From Bradyrhizobium jicamae (GTDB lineage Bacteria; Pseudomonadota; Alphaproteobacteria; Rhizobiales; Xanthobacteraceae), in contig NZ_JAFCJX010000007.1 of the NCBI RefSeq assembly GCF_018130695.1, positions 1-64,000 of the forward strand: a stretch of DNA of 64,000 nt. Reading direction: 5' to 3'. Below, one piece after another: positions 51,738 to 60,817 of the stretch. Positions within the stretch are counted from its first letter, which is position 1. Each line of letters starts with the position of its first letter. Both the position numbers and the translations under genes were made by a program. The notes under the pieces are model-generated. The model was not told the DNA's origin. It worked only from the letters and a program-made list of their open reading frames with translations, and ran no database searches.

Positions 51738-52403
51738 TTACGCGACCTGCAGCGCCTCGGCGTAGGTCTTGCCGGAATTGGTGATGTGCCGCGTCATCAG
51801 CGTGGCGAAGCTGGTGAAATCGCCGCGCGTGAACAAGTCGAGCAAATTGCGATGCTCGTTGAACGACGCCGGCGTCTGCACGTCGATCGGCGAGGTCAGA
51901 TTGGTGCGCAGCGCGGCGACGCGGCCGGCGACGAGCTGATAGGACTCCGCAAGATAGTGGTTGCCGCAATGCGCGAACAGCGCGTCGTGCATCGCGGTGT
52001 CGGCGCGGCCATAGGCGACGTTGTCCCTGGCCGCGAGCGCCCGCTCCATCCCTGATATCGCGCTCTCCATCGCGGCGATCGCGCTCGCGCGATCGTGCTG
52101 ATACGCGAGCTCGGCAGCCTGCGGCTCGATGATGATGCGGAAGGCGCAGAGCGCGGCGATGTCGGCTGCGCTCGGGGTGAAGACAAAGCTGCCGACCTGC
52201 GGCCGGATCACCACCAGCCCCTGCGCCTGCAACTGCCCCATCGCCTCGCGCACCGGCGTGCGGCTGACGCCGAAGGATTGCGCGACCATTTCTTCTGAGA
52301 TGGCAGCACCCAGCGCAAACTCACCGTCGATGATCGCCTGGCGCAGCCGCAGCAGCACCCGCTGCGACAGTGATTTCGGCGCATCGAGCTTCAGCGATTT
52401 CAC
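51738..52403 (-). CDS. GntR-family regulator (FadR-like)
   Basis: A 221-residue protein. N-terminal winged HTH (FGVSRTPVREAMGQLQAQGL) at about residues 40-70, and a C-terminal FCD helical domain. It converges with the Rieske gene and lies between it and the co-directional upstream oxidase. It may act on the operon starting at 54070 or on the oxidase gene. Confidence 0.88.
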   Translation of the reverse strand: MKSLKLDAPKSLSQRVLLRLRQAIIDGEFALGAAISEEMVAQSFGVSRTPVREAMGQLQAQGLVVIRPQVGSFVFTPSAADIAALCAFRIIIEPQAAELAYQHDRASAIAAMESAISGMERALAARDNVAYGRADTAMHDALFAHCGNHYLAESYQLVAGRVAALRTNLTSPIDVQTPASFNEHRNLLDLFTRGDFTSFATLMTRHITNSGKTYAEALQVA

Positions 52404-52465
52404 GACGGTCCGTTCCTGTTTTCAGAGATCAAATCGTAGTCGCGGCGCATTGCGCCGCGACTTGT

Positions 52466-53875
52466 TCATACGACCTTGCCGGGATTGAGCAGATGATCGG
52501 GATCGAGCGCCGCCTTCAGCGTGCGCATCAGCGCGATCTCGGCCTCGCTGCGGGCATGGCCGAGGAACGGCTTCTTCATGGTGCCGATGCCGTGCTCGGC
52601 CGAGATGCTGCCGCCGAGCTCGCGCACCAGCCCGTAGATGATCGCATCCATCTCCGCCTTCGGCTGGCGCTCGATCGATAGCCCCGTCACCCAGGAGACG
52701 AGATGCAAATTGCCGTCGCCGATATGGCCGTAATAGACGCTCTCGCAGCCGGGAATGCCCCTGGCCAGCGCGGCCTTGCAGCGGGTGGCGAATTCGTCCA
52801 TCCGCGCCACTGCAAGCCCGATGTCGTAGGAGATGTGCGGTCCCAGGATCTGGCCGAACTCGGCGCAGATGTCGCGCACCGCCCAGAACTTCTGCGTCTG
52901 CGCCAGCGACTGCGCGACCGCTCCATCGGCGAGCAGCCCGCGCTCCATCAGTCCTTCGAGCCAGCTTTCGAAGCGCGGCGCGTCGACGCTCTCGTCGGTG
53001 CCCTGCGCTTCCACCAGCACATAGAGGCCGTGACCGGGCGCCACCGGCGGCCGCACGCCACCGCGCGCCGTGATCACCTCCCAGTAATCCGGCCACATCA
53101 CCTCGAACGCCGACAACAGCGGACCAAGGCCGCTGCGGGCCGCATTGAGCAGCGCGACGACGCCGGCGTAATCCTTCAGCGCGCACAGCGCGGCCATGGT
53201 CGAGCGCGGCTTTGGAAACAGCCGCAGCACCACGCGCGTGATGATGCCGAGCGTGCCTTCCGAGCCGATGAAGAGATGCTTCAGGTCGTAGCCCGCATTG
53301 TTCTTCAAAAGCTTGTTGAGGCTTGTGATCACGGTGCCGTCGGGCAGCACGGCCTCGAGGCCGAGCACCAGCTCGCGCGTCATGCCGTAGCGGATCACGC
53401 GGTTGCCGCCGGCATTGGTCGAGAGATTGCCGCCGATCGCGCAGGAGCCGCGCGAGCCGAGATCGAGCGGAAAGAAGAAGCCGGCTTCGTCGGCCGCCTT
53501 CTGGATTGTCTCCAGCGGCGTGCCGGCCTTCACCGTCATCGTCGCGGAGGCCGGATCGATTTCCTCGATGCCGACCATGCGCTCCAGCGAGATCGCGACC
53601 CAGCCGGCCTGCGGCGCCGCACCACCGCACAGGCCGGTTAGCCCACCCTGCGGCACGAACGGCAGGCGCCCCTTGCGGCAAGTCGCAATCGCCTGCGCGA
53701 CGCCGGCGGCATCTGTTGGACGCACCACCGCGAGCGGCCGTTGCGGCAGGCTCGCGCTCCAGTCGTTGCAATTGCGCGCGGGGACGTCGTCGCCGATCAG
53801 CACGGCCTGTGCGCCGAGCTGGTCGCGCAAGGCGCGCAACAGGGTCTCGGGCCGTTCGAGCGTCGTGGTGTTCAT
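52466..53875 (-). CDS. FAD-binding GlcD-like oxidase
   Basis: A 469-residue flavoprotein of the D-lactate/glycolate oxidase GlcD type. FAD-binding-4 blocks are FVPQGGLTGLCGGAAP, GSRGSCAIGGNLSTNAGGNR and GSEGTLGIITRVVLRL; the C-terminal cap ends in GHIGDGNLHL and SAEHGIGTMKK. It oxidises a 2-hydroxyacid. ATG 53875 has GAGGA seven bases upstream. GntR lies downstream and a dyad lies in the 190-base gap to the divergent DapA-like gene. Confidence 0.88.
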   Translation of the reverse strand: MNTTTLERPETLLRALRDQLGAQAVLIGDDVPARNCNDWSASLPQRPLAVVRPTDAAGVAQAIATCRKGRLPFVPQGGLTGLCGGAAPQAGWVAISLERMVGIEEIDPASATMTVKAGTPLETIQKAADEAGFFFPLDLGSRGSCAIGGNLSTNAGGNRVIRYGMTRELVLGLEAVLPDGTVITSLNKLLKNNAGYDLKHLFIGSEGTLGIITRVVLRLFPKPRSTMAALCALKDYAGVVALLNAARSGLGPLLSAFEVMWPDYWEVITARGGVRPPVAPGHGLYVLVEAQGTDESVDAPRFESWLEGLMERGLLADGAVAQSLAQTQKFWAVRDICAEFGQILGPHISYDIGLAVARMDEFATRCKAALARGIPGCESVYYGHIGDGNLHLVSWVTGLSIERQPKAEMDAIIYGLVRELGGSISAEHGIGTMKKPFLGHARSEAEIALMRTLKAALDPDHLLNPGKVV

Positions 53876-53954
53876 TGCCATGTCCTCGGGTGAGTGACGT
53901 GCGCGCCATGCGGTTTCCGGCGGCGCGACCTGCCATTTCGGTGCATTGTATTCT

Positions 53955-53975
53955 TCTTGTATGTAAGGTACAAGA
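53955..53975. promoter_or_regulatory. Candidate GntR operator between divergent genes
   Basis: TCTTGTA-N7-TACAAGA: seven-base arms with a seven-base spacer, in the gap between the GlcD-like gene and the DapA-like gene. FadR/GntR operators often are TTGT-rich dyads. The GntR gene is nearby. Inferred. Confidence 0.5.
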
Positions 53976-54069
53976 GGTCGAAAGAAGCAAGGTTCGGGCC
54001 GATGATCTCAAGAAGATCAACGCCAAATCAAAGGCTTAATTCATGGACCCGGCGACGAGGAAATGAATC

Positions 54070-54957
54070 ATGACGGACGCAATTCGTGGATTCTGGGTGG
54101 CCTCGGCAACCCCGTTGGCGGCTGACGGCGCCGTCGACGCAGCCAAGCTCGCGGGTCATGCTCAGAGCCTCTTCAAGAAGGGGGTCGACGGCGTCGTGCT
54201 GTTCGGCACCACCGGCGAAGGCACTTCGTTCAGCATCGCCGAGCGTGTCGCGACTGTTGAAGCTCTGCTCAAGGCCGGCATCCCTGCCTTCCGCATGGGG
54301 ATCGGCGGCGGCTTCCCCGCCATCACCGACAGCATCGCGATGACGCGCGCTGCGCTCGGCCTCGGCCTCAATCACGTGCTGGTGCTGCCGCCCTATTTCG
54401 ATCGCAGCGTCACGCCGCAGGGAATCGAGGACGCCTTCGCCGCGATCTTCGATGGCGTCGCCGACGATCGCCTGCGCGCCTCGCTCTATCACATTCCGCA
54501 AGCCTCCGGCGTCGCGATCCCGACCGCGGTCGCAGCTTCCTTGCGCAAGCGCTATGGCAAGATCGTCGCGGGCCTGAAGGACTCCAGCGGCGACTTCAAG
54601 CAGTTCCAGGCGTTCCGTGCCGCCGTGCCCGAGCTTGCGATCACTGTCGGCAATGAACCGGACATCGCGCGCGCGGTGGCGGCCGGCGGCGCCGGCACGA
54701 TTTGCGGCATGGCCAACATCGCGCCCAATCTGGTCAAGTCGATGCTGGCCGGGCCCGGCAACGAGGCGCGCATGCAGGCCGCCGTCGATATCGTGCTCAA
54801 CGGCACCGACTCCTTCACCGCGATCCTGAAGGCGATCCTCGCCGCGCAGACAGGCGATGCCGGCTGGTTGCGCGTCCGCCCGCCGCAGCGTGCCTGCGCC
54901 GACGGTGCCGCGCTGAAGGCCAGGATCGATGCGCTGACGAGCCCGGCGTTGGCCTGA
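54070..54957 (+). CDS. Dihydrodipicolinate synthase family aldolase
   Basis: A 295-residue TIM-barrel class I aldolase. The signature GVDGVVLFGTTGEGTSFS, the Tyr in ASLYHIP and the Schiff-base Lys in VAGLKDSSGD are present. Because the neighbours are a hydroxyacid oxidase and Rieske oxygenase, it is more likely a catabolic lyase or hydratase than lysine-biosynthetic DapA. Confidence 0.85.
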   Translation: MTDAIRGFWVASATPLAADGAVDAAKLAGHAQSLFKKGVDGVVLFGTTGEGTSFSIAERVATVEALLKAGIPAFRMGIGGGFPAITDSIAMTRAALGLGLNHVLVLPPYFDRSVTPQGIEDAFAAIFDGVADDRLRASLYHIPQASGVAIPTAVAASLRKRYGKIVAGLKDSSGDFKQFQAFRAAVPELAITVGNEPDIARAVAAGGAGTICGMANIAPNLVKSMLAGPGNEARMQAAVDIVLNGTDSFTAILKAILAAQTGDAGWLRVRPPQRACADGAALKARIDALTSPALA

Positions 54958-55082
54958 GCGGCCGCGGCGCGGCTCGCGCCGTCGAATTGTCCTCGCGTTT
55001 AGATTGTGCGATCCTCCGTCACTCCTGACGGAACCGCGCGGGATGTCCGAGGGATGTCCTGCGAGCGACAAGGACGCGCACG

Positions 55083-56510
55083 CTGGAGCGCCTGAGCACA
55101 GACATTGCCGTCATCGGCGGCGGACCGGCCGGTGCGATCGCTGCGCGCGCGTTCCGCCGAATGGGTTTTCATACGCTGCTGATCGAAGCGCGCGGCGCAG
55201 AGCGCGCCGTGGTTGGCGAGGCGCTGCCGGCGACGACGTTGCGTCTGCTCCATGAGCTCGGGCTCGATGCGGCTATCGCTGCAGCCGACGCGCTGCGCTG
55301 CGACGAGATCATCCAGCAATGGAGCGGTGACGATGAGATCGTGCGGCCGACCAGCGTCGCGATGGTCGATCGTAACAGGCTCGATCGCGCCCTGATCGCC
55401 ACCGCCGCGGATTCGGGCGTCGATGTGATCTGCCCGGCACGGCTGCGGGCGCAGACGGAAACGCCCGAGGGCTGGGAGCTCGACATCGAATCTGCCGCAG
55501 GCGCTACGCGCGTCACGGCGCGTTTCCTGGTCGACGCGCGCGGCCGTCGCGCCGCCGGCAGCCGGTTGCTTGGCCCGTCGATGGTGGCGCTGTGCGGGCG
55601 CTGGCGCGGCGTATCGTTCGGGCGGCCGCAACTGCGCATCGCGGCGGTTGATGACGGCTGGGTCTGGGGCGCCCCGCTTGCGGACGGCTCGTTCGTCGCC
55701 CAGGTCTATCAGCGCGCGGCCGACTGCGCCGGACTTTCGCCCACAACGCGCGCGGCGCGCTATCGTGCCACCCTGCAGACGACAAGACTGTTCTCGATGC
55801 CGGCTGACGCCGTCCTGCTCGATCCCGTCCGCGCCCGCGACGCGAGCTGCCGTCTCGCCATCACGCCGGTGACGCCGCGCATGATCCGGATCGGCGATTG
55901 CTGCGTGGCGATGGACCCGCTGTCCTCGCAGGGCGTGCAGAGCGCGATCCGCGCCGGCCTGCGGGGCAGCGCGGTCGTCAACACCATCCTGTCCGGCGGC
56001 GATGCCGCTGCCGCGATCGAATTCTACACCAATGCGGTGGCGGCCGACGCCGCGCGTCACCGCGAGGCGTCGGCCGCGTTCTACACTGACGTAGCAGGCA
56101 GGCCCTCGCTGTTCTGGCGCGAGCGCGCCTCCGCGCCTCCGCAGCCGCAGCATGTCCCGACCGAGCCTCTCGTTCGGCCGTTGCGCGTGCGATTGTCTCC
56201 GGACGCGCGCCTGATCGATCATCCCGTCATCGAACGTGATCAGGTCCGACGCCGTCCTGCGCTGATTCATCCGCGGCTGAGCGAACCGGTGGCGTTCGTT
56301 CAGGGTGTCGCGTTACCCTCAGTGCTCGCACCGCTCGGTCGCGTTCATGACGTCAGCGACATTCTTGCGCAGTGGAGCTCAACGATGCCGCCGCAAATCG
56401 CCCAGGCGCTGCTCGACTGGCTGATCCGCCACGAGGTGCTGCTCGATGATGATCTGCCGACTGGTCCAGTGGAGGTGGCCTCGGCAGATCCCGCCGCGTA
56501 TCATCATTGA
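55083..56510 (+). CDS. FAD-dependent oxidoreductase (halogenase/LodB-like), start uncertain
   Basis: The FAD motif (IAVIGGGPAGAIAARAF) lies upstream of the first in-frame ATG at 55161. No ATG, GTG or TTG exists in frame between the upstream stop at 55026 and that motif; CTG at 55083 or 55059 is the only likely initiator unless a frameshift joins it to ATG 55043. From 55083 the protein is 475 residues and also has the later GDCCVAMDPLSSQGVQSAI block of tryptophan-halogenase and LodB-type flavoproteins. A C-terminal helix-turn-helix-like segment follows. Its substrate is unknown. Confidence 0.7.
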   Translation: MERLSTDIAVIGGGPAGAIAARAFRRMGFHTLLIEARGAERAVVGEALPATTLRLLHELGLDAAIAAADALRCDEIIQQWSGDDEIVRPTSVAMVDRNRLDRALIATAADSGVDVICPARLRAQTETPEGWELDIESAAGATRVTARFLVDARGRRAAGSRLLGPSMVALCGRWRGVSFGRPQLRIAAVDDGWVWGAPLADGSFVAQVYQRAADCAGLSPTTRAARYRATLQTTRLFSMPADAVLLDPVRARDASCRLAITPVTPRMIRIGDCCVAMDPLSSQGVQSAIRAGLRGSAVVNTILSGGDAAAAIEFYTNAVAADAARHREASAAFYTDVAGRPSLFWRERASAPPQPQHVPTEPLVRPLRVRLSPDARLIDHPVIERDQVRRRPALIHPRLSEPVAFVQGVALPSVLAPLGRVHDVSDILAQWSSTMPPQIAQALLDWLIRHEVLLDDDLPTGPVEVASADPAAYHH

Positions 56511-56582
56511 AGGTTCCCGCGCCGGAATCCGCGCGCTCGCCCGTTTAACCCCTATCTGGGGTCAACAAGAGCGGGACGCATC

Positions 56583-58709
56583 GTGGGGCAGGGACGGGGA
56601 CAGGCGGCGGTCGATCGGACTCTGTTGCAGGCGGTCGCGCATTACGATGCCGGGCAGCCGCGCCAGGCCGAGGCGCTGTGCGACGACATCCTCGCCGCCG
56701 ATCCCGATCATGTTCCGGCGCTGCATCTGGCGGCCGTGATCGCCTTCGTCACCGACCGTGCGGCAGAGGGGGCGGTGCTGCTCAGCCGCGTCTTCAGCCT
56801 GGATCCCGAGCACGCGCCAGCCTTCGCCACGCTCGGCGATGCGCTGGCGGTGAAGGGCGAGCGCGAGGGGGCGCTGGCGGCGTTCCAGCGCGGGGTGGCG
56901 CTACGACCGCGCGATGCCGGCCTGCACGTCAAGCTCGGCGTTGCGCTGAACGATCTCTGTCGTTTCGACGAGGCCGAGGCGGCCTATCGAACGGCGATCG
57001 CGCTCGATCCAAATCTGACGCGGGCGCGCTTCAACCTTGCCGTCAGCCTCGCCGCGCAGCACCGCCTCACGGAGGCCGAGGACGGCTATCGCGACGTGAT
57101 CGCGCGCGATGGCGCCTATCGTGGCGTCTGGCTCAATCTCGGCAATGTGCTGGCGGACCAGAAGAAGCTCGATGACGCCGTTGCCGCTTTCCGCCATGCG
57201 CTGACTCTCGATCCCGACGATGCCGGTCTGCATTGCAATCTCGGCGCTGCGCTCTATCGGCAAGGATGTCTCGAAGACGCGATCGTCCATTACCGCCGCG
57301 CCCTTGAACTGAGTCCGGATCATCACGCGGCGCTGCGGCTGCTCGGCCTCGTCTTGCACGAGGCCGGCCATCTGGAGGAGGCGGCGCTGATCTATCGCCG
57401 ATCCTCCGCCCGTGACGCGAGCGATTACGTCATCCTCAGCAATCTCGCCGCATGCCTCTGCGAGCTCGGCCGGCTCGAGGAAGCGATCGAGCCCTGCGAG
57501 CTCGCGCTTGTGCTCAATCCGGATCACGCGCCGGCGCACACCAATCTCGGCATCATCTTCGAGGCGCAGAATCTCGTCGAAGCCGCGGTCGCCGCGCACC
57601 GCCGTGCCATCGCCGCCGACCCGGACTATGCCAAGGGTCACGCCAATCTCGCCGTCGCGTTGCGCAATGCCGGACGGATCGACGAGGCGCTGGAGGTCTC
57701 GCACCGGGCGATCGCGCTCGATCCGGATCAGCCGCTGGCGCATTACAACCACGCGCACTTCCTGCTGATGAACGGCGACCTCGAAGCCGGCTTTGAGGAA
57801 TATCGCTGGCGCCGGCAATGCAAGTCCTTGTCTGACGGCGATCCCGTATTCACCGAGCCAGAATGGCAGGGCGAGCCGCTCGATGGCCGCACGCTGCTGC
57901 TGTTCGCCGAATATGGCCTCGGCGACGCCCTGCAATTTGTGCGCTATCTGCCGATGGCCGCCGACATGGGCGGTCCGGTCGTGCTGCAGGTGCAGCCGGC
58001 CCTTGCCGCGCTGCTGCGGACCATACGGCCCGATGTCACCGTGGCGGCGCGCGGCGAACCGTTGCCGCCGTTCGATCTGCAGCTGCCGCTGATGAGCCTG
58101 CCGCGCATCTTCCGCACCACGCTCGATTCCATTCCGGCGGACATTCCCTATCTGCAGGCAGATCCGGCGCGCGTCACGCGCTGGCAGCGCGTGCTCGGCG
58201 GCGTCTCGGCGCTGAAGGTCGGCGTGGTCTGGTCTGGAAATCCCTGCCACAAGGGCGATCGGCAGCGCTCGCTGTCGGCGGAGGCCGTACTGCCGCGCCT
58301 GGTCGTGCCGTGCGTGCAGCTCTACAGCCTGCAGAAGGAGCCGCGACCGGAAGATCGCCCGGTGCTGGCGCGACTCGGCGGCGACGTCGTCGATCTCGCG
58401 CTGGCGCTCGGCGACTTCGCCGACACCGCGGCCGCGGTCGCAGCCCTCGATCTCGTCATCGCCGTCGATACGTCGGTGGCGCATCTCGCCGGCGCACTCG
58501 GACGTCCGGTCTGGGTGCTGCTGCCCTACGCGCTTGATTGGCGCTGGCTGCGCGACCGCGAGGATTCGCCGTGGTATCCGACCATGCGCCTGTTCCGCCA
58601 GCGCGCGCCGCAGGCATGGGAAGGCGTGCTCGCTCGTATGTCAGCCGAACTCGCGCGGGTCGCGGCAGGTGAGCGGGACCTGATCCTGCCGCCGACGGCG
58701 CAAGGCTAA
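56583..58709 (+). CDS. TPR protein with C-terminal glycosyltransferase-like domain
   Basis: A 708-residue protein starting at GTG 56583. About ten tetratricopeptide repeats (residues 10-400, e.g. ALCDDILAADPDHVPALHLA and AYRTAIALDPNLTRARFNLA) precede a GT-B/GT9-like domain (GRTLLLFAEYGLGDALQFVR, then IAVDTSVAHLAGALGRPVWV). It is typical of Bradyrhizobium TPR proteins that may glycosylate surface structures. Gene lies between the flavoprotein and a convergent antitoxin gene. Confidence 0.85.
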   Translation: MGQGRGQAAVDRTLLQAVAHYDAGQPRQAEALCDDILAADPDHVPALHLAAVIAFVTDRAAEGAVLLSRVFSLDPEHAPAFATLGDALAVKGEREGALAAFQRGVALRPRDAGLHVKLGVALNDLCRFDEAEAAYRTAIALDPNLTRARFNLAVSLAAQHRLTEAEDGYRDVIARDGAYRGVWLNLGNVLADQKKLDDAVAAFRHALTLDPDDAGLHCNLGAALYRQGCLEDAIVHYRRALELSPDHHAALRLLGLVLHEAGHLEEAALIYRRSSARDASDYVILSNLAACLCELGRLEEAIEPCELALVLNPDHAPAHTNLGIIFEAQNLVEAAVAAHRRAIAADPDYAKGHANLAVALRNAGRIDEALEVSHRAIALDPDQPLAHYNHAHFLLMNGDLEAGFEEYRWRRQCKSLSDGDPVFTEPEWQGEPLDGRTLLLFAEYGLGDALQFVRYLPMAADMGGPVVLQVQPALAALLRTIRPDVTVAARGEPLPPFDLQLPLMSLPRIFRTTLDSIPADIPYLQADPARVTRWQRVLGGVSALKVGVVWSGNPCHKGDRQRSLSAEAVLPRLVVPCVQLYSLQKEPRPEDRPVLARLGGDVVDLALALGDFADTAAAVAALDLVIAVDTSVAHLAGALGRPVWVLLPYALDWRWLRDREDSPWYPTMRLFRQRAPQAWEGVLARMSAELARVAAGERDLILPPTAQG

Positions 58710-58721
58710 GTCAGCGCGGCC

Positions 58722-59012
58722 TTACGCTGCCGGCAATCTCACCTGAAACTTGCTGCCGGTGGCCTTGGCATAACGCAACAATGTCTTGGTGCTCGGGAGT
58801 GTTTGACCGCTCTCCAGTCGTGCAATGGTCGATTGGCTGGTACCCATCCGCGCCGCCAATTCCGATTGCGACAGTCCGGCGCGCCGCCGCGCCCGCAGCA
58901 ATTCGGCAGCAATCTCGAATTCGGGCGCGAGGGCATCGTATTCGGCTTTGATCTTGGGATTGGCCAGCAGGCGGGCTTTCAGTTTCTCGAACGGGATGGT
59001 CATGGACGTCAT
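58722..59012 (-). CDS. XRE-type antitoxin-like protein, no toxin seen
   Basis: A 96-residue protein with a HigA/RelB-associated N-terminal part and an XRE HTH (GLSQSELAARMGTSQSTIAR followed by LESGQTLPSTKTLLRYAKAT). No toxin gene is in the 45 bases upstream or the 12 bases downstream, so it is an orphan. A palindrome right at its start is a probable autoregulatory operator. A second ATG at 59003 is possible. Confidence 0.8.
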   Translation of the reverse strand: MTSMTIPFEKLKARLLANPKIKAEYDALAPEFEIAAELLRARRRAGLSQSELAARMGTSQSTIARLESGQTLPSTKTLLRYAKATGSKFQVRLPAA

Positions 59013-59016
59013 GGGT

Positions 59017-59032
59017 ATCTCATTTTTGAGAT
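59017..59032. promoter_or_regulatory. Palindrome before the orphan XRE gene
   Basis: ATCTCA-TTTT-TGAGAT, six-base arms around four T, four bases upstream of the ATG at 59012. Fits an XRE autorepressor site. Between it and 59058 lies only the end of the AAA+ gene. Confidence 0.5.
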
Positions 59033-59057
59033 GCCGACAACGCGGCCAACGCCGTCC

Positions 59058-60785
59058 TTACCCCGCACTCATCCCTTGTGCGCCGCCGAGCAGTTTTGCG
59101 TTGAGCCGGCCGCCGGCGAACAGCATGTCGGAGATGGCGTCGTCGATGTCAGGTGAACTCACCGTCAGGCCGCCGTCACGTGCGATGCTGGCTTGGGCGA
59201 GGCGGCGCATCAGCTCCTTGATGAAGGCGGCGCTGACGCCCGTGGTGCGGCGCACGGCTTCGTCAATCACATCTGGCGCGAGCGGCAGGCCCTTGCCGTA
59301 GAGCCGCACCAGCTTGCTGCGGCCGATCTCGTCGGGCAGCGGCACCTCGATCGCCTGGTCGATGCGGCCGGGACGTCCGGCCAGTGCGGCTTCGAGCTCT
59401 TCGGGGCGGTTGGTGGTGAGCACGAACAGGATGTCGGCGTCCTCCTTCAGGCCGTCCATCTCGTTCAGCAGCTTGTTGAGCAGTGATTCCTCGCACGGCC
59501 CCATGTCGTCGCGGTCGCGTGCGATCAGGTCGACGTCCTCGATGACAACCATCGCCGGCTGCAAGAGGCGGGCGAGGTTCATATAGGCGCCGAGCATGCC
59601 GACCTGCTCGGCGGTGATGATCAGCGTGGTATGGCCGGGCAGATTGGTGGCGAGATAGCGGATGGTGTGGGTCTTGCCGGTGCCGGGCGGCCCGTACAGC
59701 AGGATGCCCTTGCGGGTCGACTGGCCGAGCTTGCGCAACAGCTCGCGGCTGGCGACAAAGCCGAGCACGTTGCGATCGAGCAGTTGCACCGTCCGCTCCG
59801 GCAAGATCACCGCGTCGCGCGCGACCGGCGGCAAGCGGTGGACCGTGACGCCGCGCGACCGGCCGCGGTAGCTGGAGCCGCTTTCAAGCGAAAGGATTTT
59901 TCCGCGATAGGACCGCGCCGCATCGACTGCGGCCTCCAGTTCGGCGAAGGTGCGCTGCACGAAGGCGTCGCCATCGGTCCCTGCGGGCACCGCGAGCTCG
60001 ATCCGCACCGCCGGCTCGCGATCATATTCGCGATGAAACACCAGCAGCACGGCGTAGCGCAGCTCGCCGCTGCGGCACAGCCAGAGCCCGTTGACGAGAC
60101 ATTTGATCGGCATGCCCTCGCCGATATCGACGTCGTGATATTCCGGCGGCGCTACCACCGGCGCATCGCGGCTGTCCTTCATCAGCGAGGCGAAGCCGAT
60201 GGTCTCGTAGCGATAGGCCTCGTGAATGCCGAAGAAGTGCAGCGGCGCGGTAAACAGCTTGTCGATCGCGACCTGGACGTCGGCGCGCATGTGGCCCGGA
60301 AACTGCCGCGACCGCGTCACCAGCTGGCTGCGTGGAATGCCGGTGAAATGCCAGTCGAGCGCGACGAAAGCTTTGTTGAAGGCGTCGTCAGGCAGGTCCG
60401 CCGATGCCTGCCGCACGATGAGCATGCAGTCGGTGCACAGGCAGGCGGATTTCCGCGCCAGGAACACGGTCGTGCCCGTCTTCGGCGCGCCGCAGAGGTC
60501 GCAGGGATCGTGACCGTCGACGGCTTCGCCGGTGATCAGCAGCATCTCGTCGGCGGCCTCGATCACATCCTGCGCGGATTTGAGCAGCGCGCGCGCGACC
60601 GGCCCCGGATAAGGTCCACAAATGATGCCGCCGTGCCGCTCGACCTGTCCGGTCAGCACGATCGCTTCCTGCTCGGACTTGCCGAACACGCTGTGCAGCA
60701 GGTCCCGGACAAACTGCAGCGGTGTCGTGTCGTTGTCATGAATGAAGAGCCGCACCGCGCCGTCACTGGCGAAAACATCGTGCAT
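59058..60785 (-). CDS. ClpS-like/ClpX-type zinc finger/AAA+ ATPase fusion
   Basis: A 575-residue protein with three parts. Residues about 11-85 align with ClpS: VRLFIHDNDTTPLQFVRDLL followed by EAIVLTGQVERHGGIICG. Residues 95-120 are a zinc finger with C95-x2-C98-x18-C117-x2-C120, the exact ClpX N-domain spacing. Residues about 325-560 are an AAA+ ATPase of the Cdc48/FtsH type: Walker A GPPGTGKT (365-372), Walker B VVIEDVD (413-419), sensor Asn in TTNRPE and two Arg (GRPGR). ATG 60785 has GGAG six bases upstream; a TTG six codons earlier also exists. No protease domain is present. It may be an N-degron-reading unfoldase. A candidate SOS box lies 33 bases upstream. Confidence 0.8.
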   Translation of the reverse strand: MHDVFASDGAVRLFIHDNDTTPLQFVRDLLHSVFGKSEQEAIVLTGQVERHGGIICGPYPGPVARALLKSAQDVIEAADEMLLITGEAVDGHDPCDLCGAPKTGTTVFLARKSACLCTDCMLIVRQASADLPDDAFNKAFVALDWHFTGIPRSQLVTRSRQFPGHMRADVQVAIDKLFTAPLHFFGIHEAYRYETIGFASLMKDSRDAPVVAPPEYHDVDIGEGMPIKCLVNGLWLCRSGELRYAVLLVFHREYDREPAVRIELAVPAGTDGDAFVQRTFAELEAAVDAARSYRGKILSLESGSSYRGRSRGVTVHRLPPVARDAVILPERTVQLLDRNVLGFVASRELLRKLGQSTRKGILLYGPPGTGKTHTIRYLATNLPGHTTLIITAEQVGMLGAYMNLARLLQPAMVVIEDVDLIARDRDDMGPCEESLLNKLLNEMDGLKEDADILFVLTTNRPEELEAALAGRPGRIDQAIEVPLPDEIGRSKLVRLYGKGLPLAPDVIDEAVRRTTGVSAAFIKELMRRLAQASIARDGGLTVSSPDIDDAISDMLFAGGRLNAKLLGGAQGMSAG

Positions 60786-60817
60786 GAAATGCTCCGGACG
60801 CAAACTGAGGACAGAAA

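Noticed and set aside
55004..55255. Small frame beginning at 55004 or ATG 55043 as a separate gene
   Set aside because: No domain; overlaps the FAD-binding start of the flavoprotein in another frame.
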